Shown here: in pieces, positions 62,247-64,000 of the stretch | Layout of the letters: each line of letters begins with the position of its first letter | How positions within the stretch are numbered: position 1 is the first letter of the stretch | Source of the DNA: DASUBN01 sp036000105 | GTDB taxonomy: Bacteria; Pseudomonadota; Gammaproteobacteria; Natronospirales; REEB76 | Direction of reading: 5' to 3' | DNA: 64,000 nucleotides | Assembly: GCA_036000105.1 (NCBI GenBank) | Contig: DASYGE010000002.1 | Location: 434,001 to 498,000, forward strand | Made by a program: the position numbers and the translations under genes | Notes under the pieces: generated by a model | Database searches by the model: none | What the model was told of the DNA's origin: nothing | The model's input: the letters and a program-made list of their open reading frames with translations, nothing else

Positions 62247-63784
62247 TCCATCACCGGTACTGCTTCTTTCGGTTTGGCCTTGTCGAAGTTCGGGCGTCTC
62301 AGCAGGAGCACGAAGGGGATGGCCAGGAGGCTCAAGATCATCATGAGTTTGAAGTCGTCGTTGTAGGAGATCATGGCCGCCTGGCGCGTGACCAGGTTGT
62401 TCAGCACCGTCAGATCATGGGTGTTGGTCAGATCCATGCCACCGCCCGGCATGAAGCCCATGTTGCCATTGTAAGGCGTGATGTGTTGGGCCAGGGACTG
62501 ATGGTTCACCTGGCCGTAGCGGTCCAGCAGGGTGAAGGCCACGGAGATGCCCACGCTGCCGCCGATGTTGCGTATCAGGTTATAGACACCGGTGGCTTCG
62601 GTGCGCAGCCGGGAGGGCAAGGTTGAGAAGGCGATGGTCATGAGCGTAATAATGCTCATGCCCATCCCTAAGCCCTGCACGAAGCCGGTCCAGGTGAGCG
62701 CCCACATATCCACCTGCAGATCGAACTTGCTCATCTCGTGCAGTGACCAGGCCATGACGGCGAGTCCGCTGCTGATCATGATGCGCGGATCGATCTTGTT
62801 CGCCAGCCGGCCCGCAGCCATCATGGTGATCATGGTGCCGATGCCGCGTGGCATGAGCACGAGACCGGTGGTGACCACGGGATAACCCATGAGGTTCTGG
62901 GCGAAGGGTGGGATCAGTGCCATGGCGGCGAACAGAGTGGTGAACACCACCAGACCGACAGTGGTGCTGAGCACGAAGTTGCGATCCTTGAAGAGATGCA
63001 GATCTATGTACGGATGTTCCTCGCCCACGGCATGCACGGCGAACATCCACATGCCGCATAGCAGCAGGCCGAACTCGATGATGATCTCCGGGGAGCTGAA
63101 CCAGTCCTGGCGTTGGCCGCGGTCCAGCATCATCTGCAACGCGCCGATGGCGAGGCTCAGGAATACGAAGCCCAGAGCGTCGAAGGTGCGGGTCTTGTTG
63201 ATCTCGGTCTCGTGCACGAAGCTCGTGACCATGAGCACCGTGAGCACGCCTACTGGGATGTTGATGAAGAACACCCAGCGCCACGAATAGCTGTCGGTGA
63301 GCCAGCCGCCGAGGGTAGGCCCCAGGATGGGTCCCAGCATGATGCCCACGCCGAAGATGGCCATGGCCATGCCGTGTTTCTCCCGTGGATAACTGTCCAG
63401 CAGGATGGCCTGGGAGATGGGCACCATGGAGGCGCCGAACAGGCCCTGGGCCACGCGGAACAGCACCATCTCCGTGAGGGAGGTGGAGATGCCGCAGAGG
63501 AAGGAGGCGATGGTGAAGCCGATGATGCTGAAGAGATACATGCGCTTGCGGCCGAAGCGGCCTGCAAGCCAACCGGTGGGCGGGGTCATGATGGCGGCGC
63601 CCACGATGTAGGAGGTCAGTACCCAGGCCACCTGGTCCTGGGTCGCGTTCAAGGTGCCCTGCATGTTGGGCAACGCCACGTTGGCGATGGTCGTGTCTAG
63701 CACCTGCATGAGGGTGCCGAGCATCACCGCGATGGTGATCATCGCAGTGTGCTGTTCGCCGCTAGCCGGCTTGGGTAGGTTCAT
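62243..63784 (-). CDS. emrB: EmrB/QacA-type MFS drug:H+ antiporter (DHA2 family)
   Basis: A 513-aa 14-TM exporter: VLDTTIANVALPNMQGTL, VAWVLTSYIVGAAIMTPPTGWLAGRFGRKR (DHA2 signature region) and ILGPTLGGWLTDSYSWRWVFFINIPVG. It is adjacent to an EmrA-type adaptor at the window edge, so it is probably a tripartite pump with an outer-membrane channel. Confidence 0.95.
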   Translation of the reverse strand: MNLPKPASGEQHTAMITIAVMLGTLMQVLDTTIANVALPNMQGTLNATQDQVAWVLTSYIVGAAIMTPPTGWLAGRFGRKRMYLFSIIGFTIASFLCGISTSLTEMVLFRVAQGLFGASMVPISQAILLDSYPREKHGMAMAIFGVGIMLGPILGPTLGGWLTDSYSWRWVFFINIPVGVLTVLMVTSFVHETEINKTRTFDALGFVFLSLAIGALQMMLDRGQRQDWFSSPEIIIEFGLLLCGMWMFAVHAVGEEHPYIDLHLFKDRNFVLSTTVGLVVFTTLFAAMALIPPFAQNLMGYPVVTTGLVLMPRGIGTMITMMAAGRLANKIDPRIMISSGLAVMAWSLHEMSKFDLQVDMWALTWTGFVQGLGMGMSIITLMTIAFSTLPSRLRTEATGVYNLIRNIGGSVGISVAFTLLDRYGQVNHQSLAQHITPYNGNMGFMPGGGMDLTNTHDLTVLNNLVTRQAAMISYNDDFKLMMILSLLAIPFVLLLRRPNFDKAKPKEAVPVME

Positions 63785-64000
63785 TGCTGCTGAGGCGGTG
63801 TGGCCTGGCTGGCGTCGGCCTCGCCGGACAGCGGGCTATAGTGGGTGTCGATGTTCACTTCCGCGCTCATGCCGGCGCGCAGGTCCGGGCCGTTGGGGTC
63901 GGCCTGGATGGCGATACGCACCGGGATGCGCTGTACCACCTTGACCCAGTTGCCGGTGGCGTTCTGGGCCGGCAGCACCGAGAACACGGAACCCGTGCCG
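63781..64000 (-). CDS. emrA: EmrA/HlyD-type adaptor, C-terminal fragment (5' end outside window)
   Basis: The frame is open to the window end, so the gene begins beyond 64000. Visible residues include VFSVLPAQNATGNWVKVVQRIPVRI and DLRAGMSAEVNIDT, characteristic of the C-terminal part of EmrA adaptors. Overlaps emrB by 4 bases. Confidence 0.85.
   Translation of the reverse strand, partial: GTGSVFSVLPAQNATGNWVKVVQRIPVRIAIQADPNGPDLRAGMSAEVNIDTHYSPLSGEADASQATPPQQQ

Overview
The window is GC-rich, gene-dense bacterial chromosome, almost certainly from a gammaproteobacterium. Two gammaproteobacterial housekeeping blocks support this: queA-tgt-yajC-secD-secF-(insert)-suhB-trmJ-iscR and ndk-rlmN-pilW-rodZ-hisS-yfgM-bamB-der. 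A Steroidobacterales/Nevskiales/Xanthomonadales-like origin is my guess; no rRNA or other decisive marker is present. I saw no tRNA, rRNA, CRISPR array or insertion sequence, and no gene-free stretch exceeds 300 bases.

Region 1 (1-21989, + strand) is a type VI secretion system (T6SS) that enters the window inside clpV/tssH. The order is clpV(partial)-hcp1-tssJ-tssK-tssL-tssM-[tssB-tssC fusion]-hcp2-tssE-tssF-tssG-vgrG, then a spike/adaptor module: DUF2169+pentapeptide protein, second pentapeptide protein, DUF3540, DUF4150 PAAR-like protein, and a 493-aa protein carrying gp5-type octapeptide repeats. Three points stand out. The two sheath subunits are one polypeptide. VgrG ends after its OB fold, while needle-like VxGxxxxx repeats sit on a separate protein. 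No toxin or immunity gene is recognisable. tssA is not in the window.

Region 2 (21997-25416) holds a trypsin-fold exported protein that has lost all three catalytic residues. It is divergent from an ECF sigma factor - zinc-finger anti-sigma - triple-PDZ exported protein operon. Together they look like the parts of a DegS/HtrA envelope-stress sensor, separated and without protease activity.

Region 3 (25455-30994) is queA-tgt-yajC-secD-secF. The tgt-yajC gap is packed with hairpins and contains a 49-codon ORF that ends 8 bases before yajC. Region 4 (30995-37375) is a Cu/Ag RND efflux operon (small exported Cys/Met-rich protein, TolC-like, CusB-like, CusA-like) lying between secF and suhB, as if inserted.

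Region 5 (37442-50849) is suhB (-), trmJ, then an unusual Isc operon: an IscR-type site, iscR, two tandem cysteine desulfurases, an IscU-like protein lacking two of the three ligand cysteines, and iscA, without hscBA or fdx. It continues into ndk-rlmN-pilW-rodZ-hisS-yfgM-bamB-der, with ispG absent from its usual place.

Region 6 (50874-64000) is accessory or peripheral. It contains slyD, a TetR-controlled ABC-2/HlyD exporter with a palindromic operator between -35 and -10, an F420-type NADP reductase, a secreted phosphoesterase, a GNAT, an Asp/Glu racemase with a cupin, a large M14 peptidase, a DODA-type dioxygenase and an EmrAB-type pump cut by the window end.
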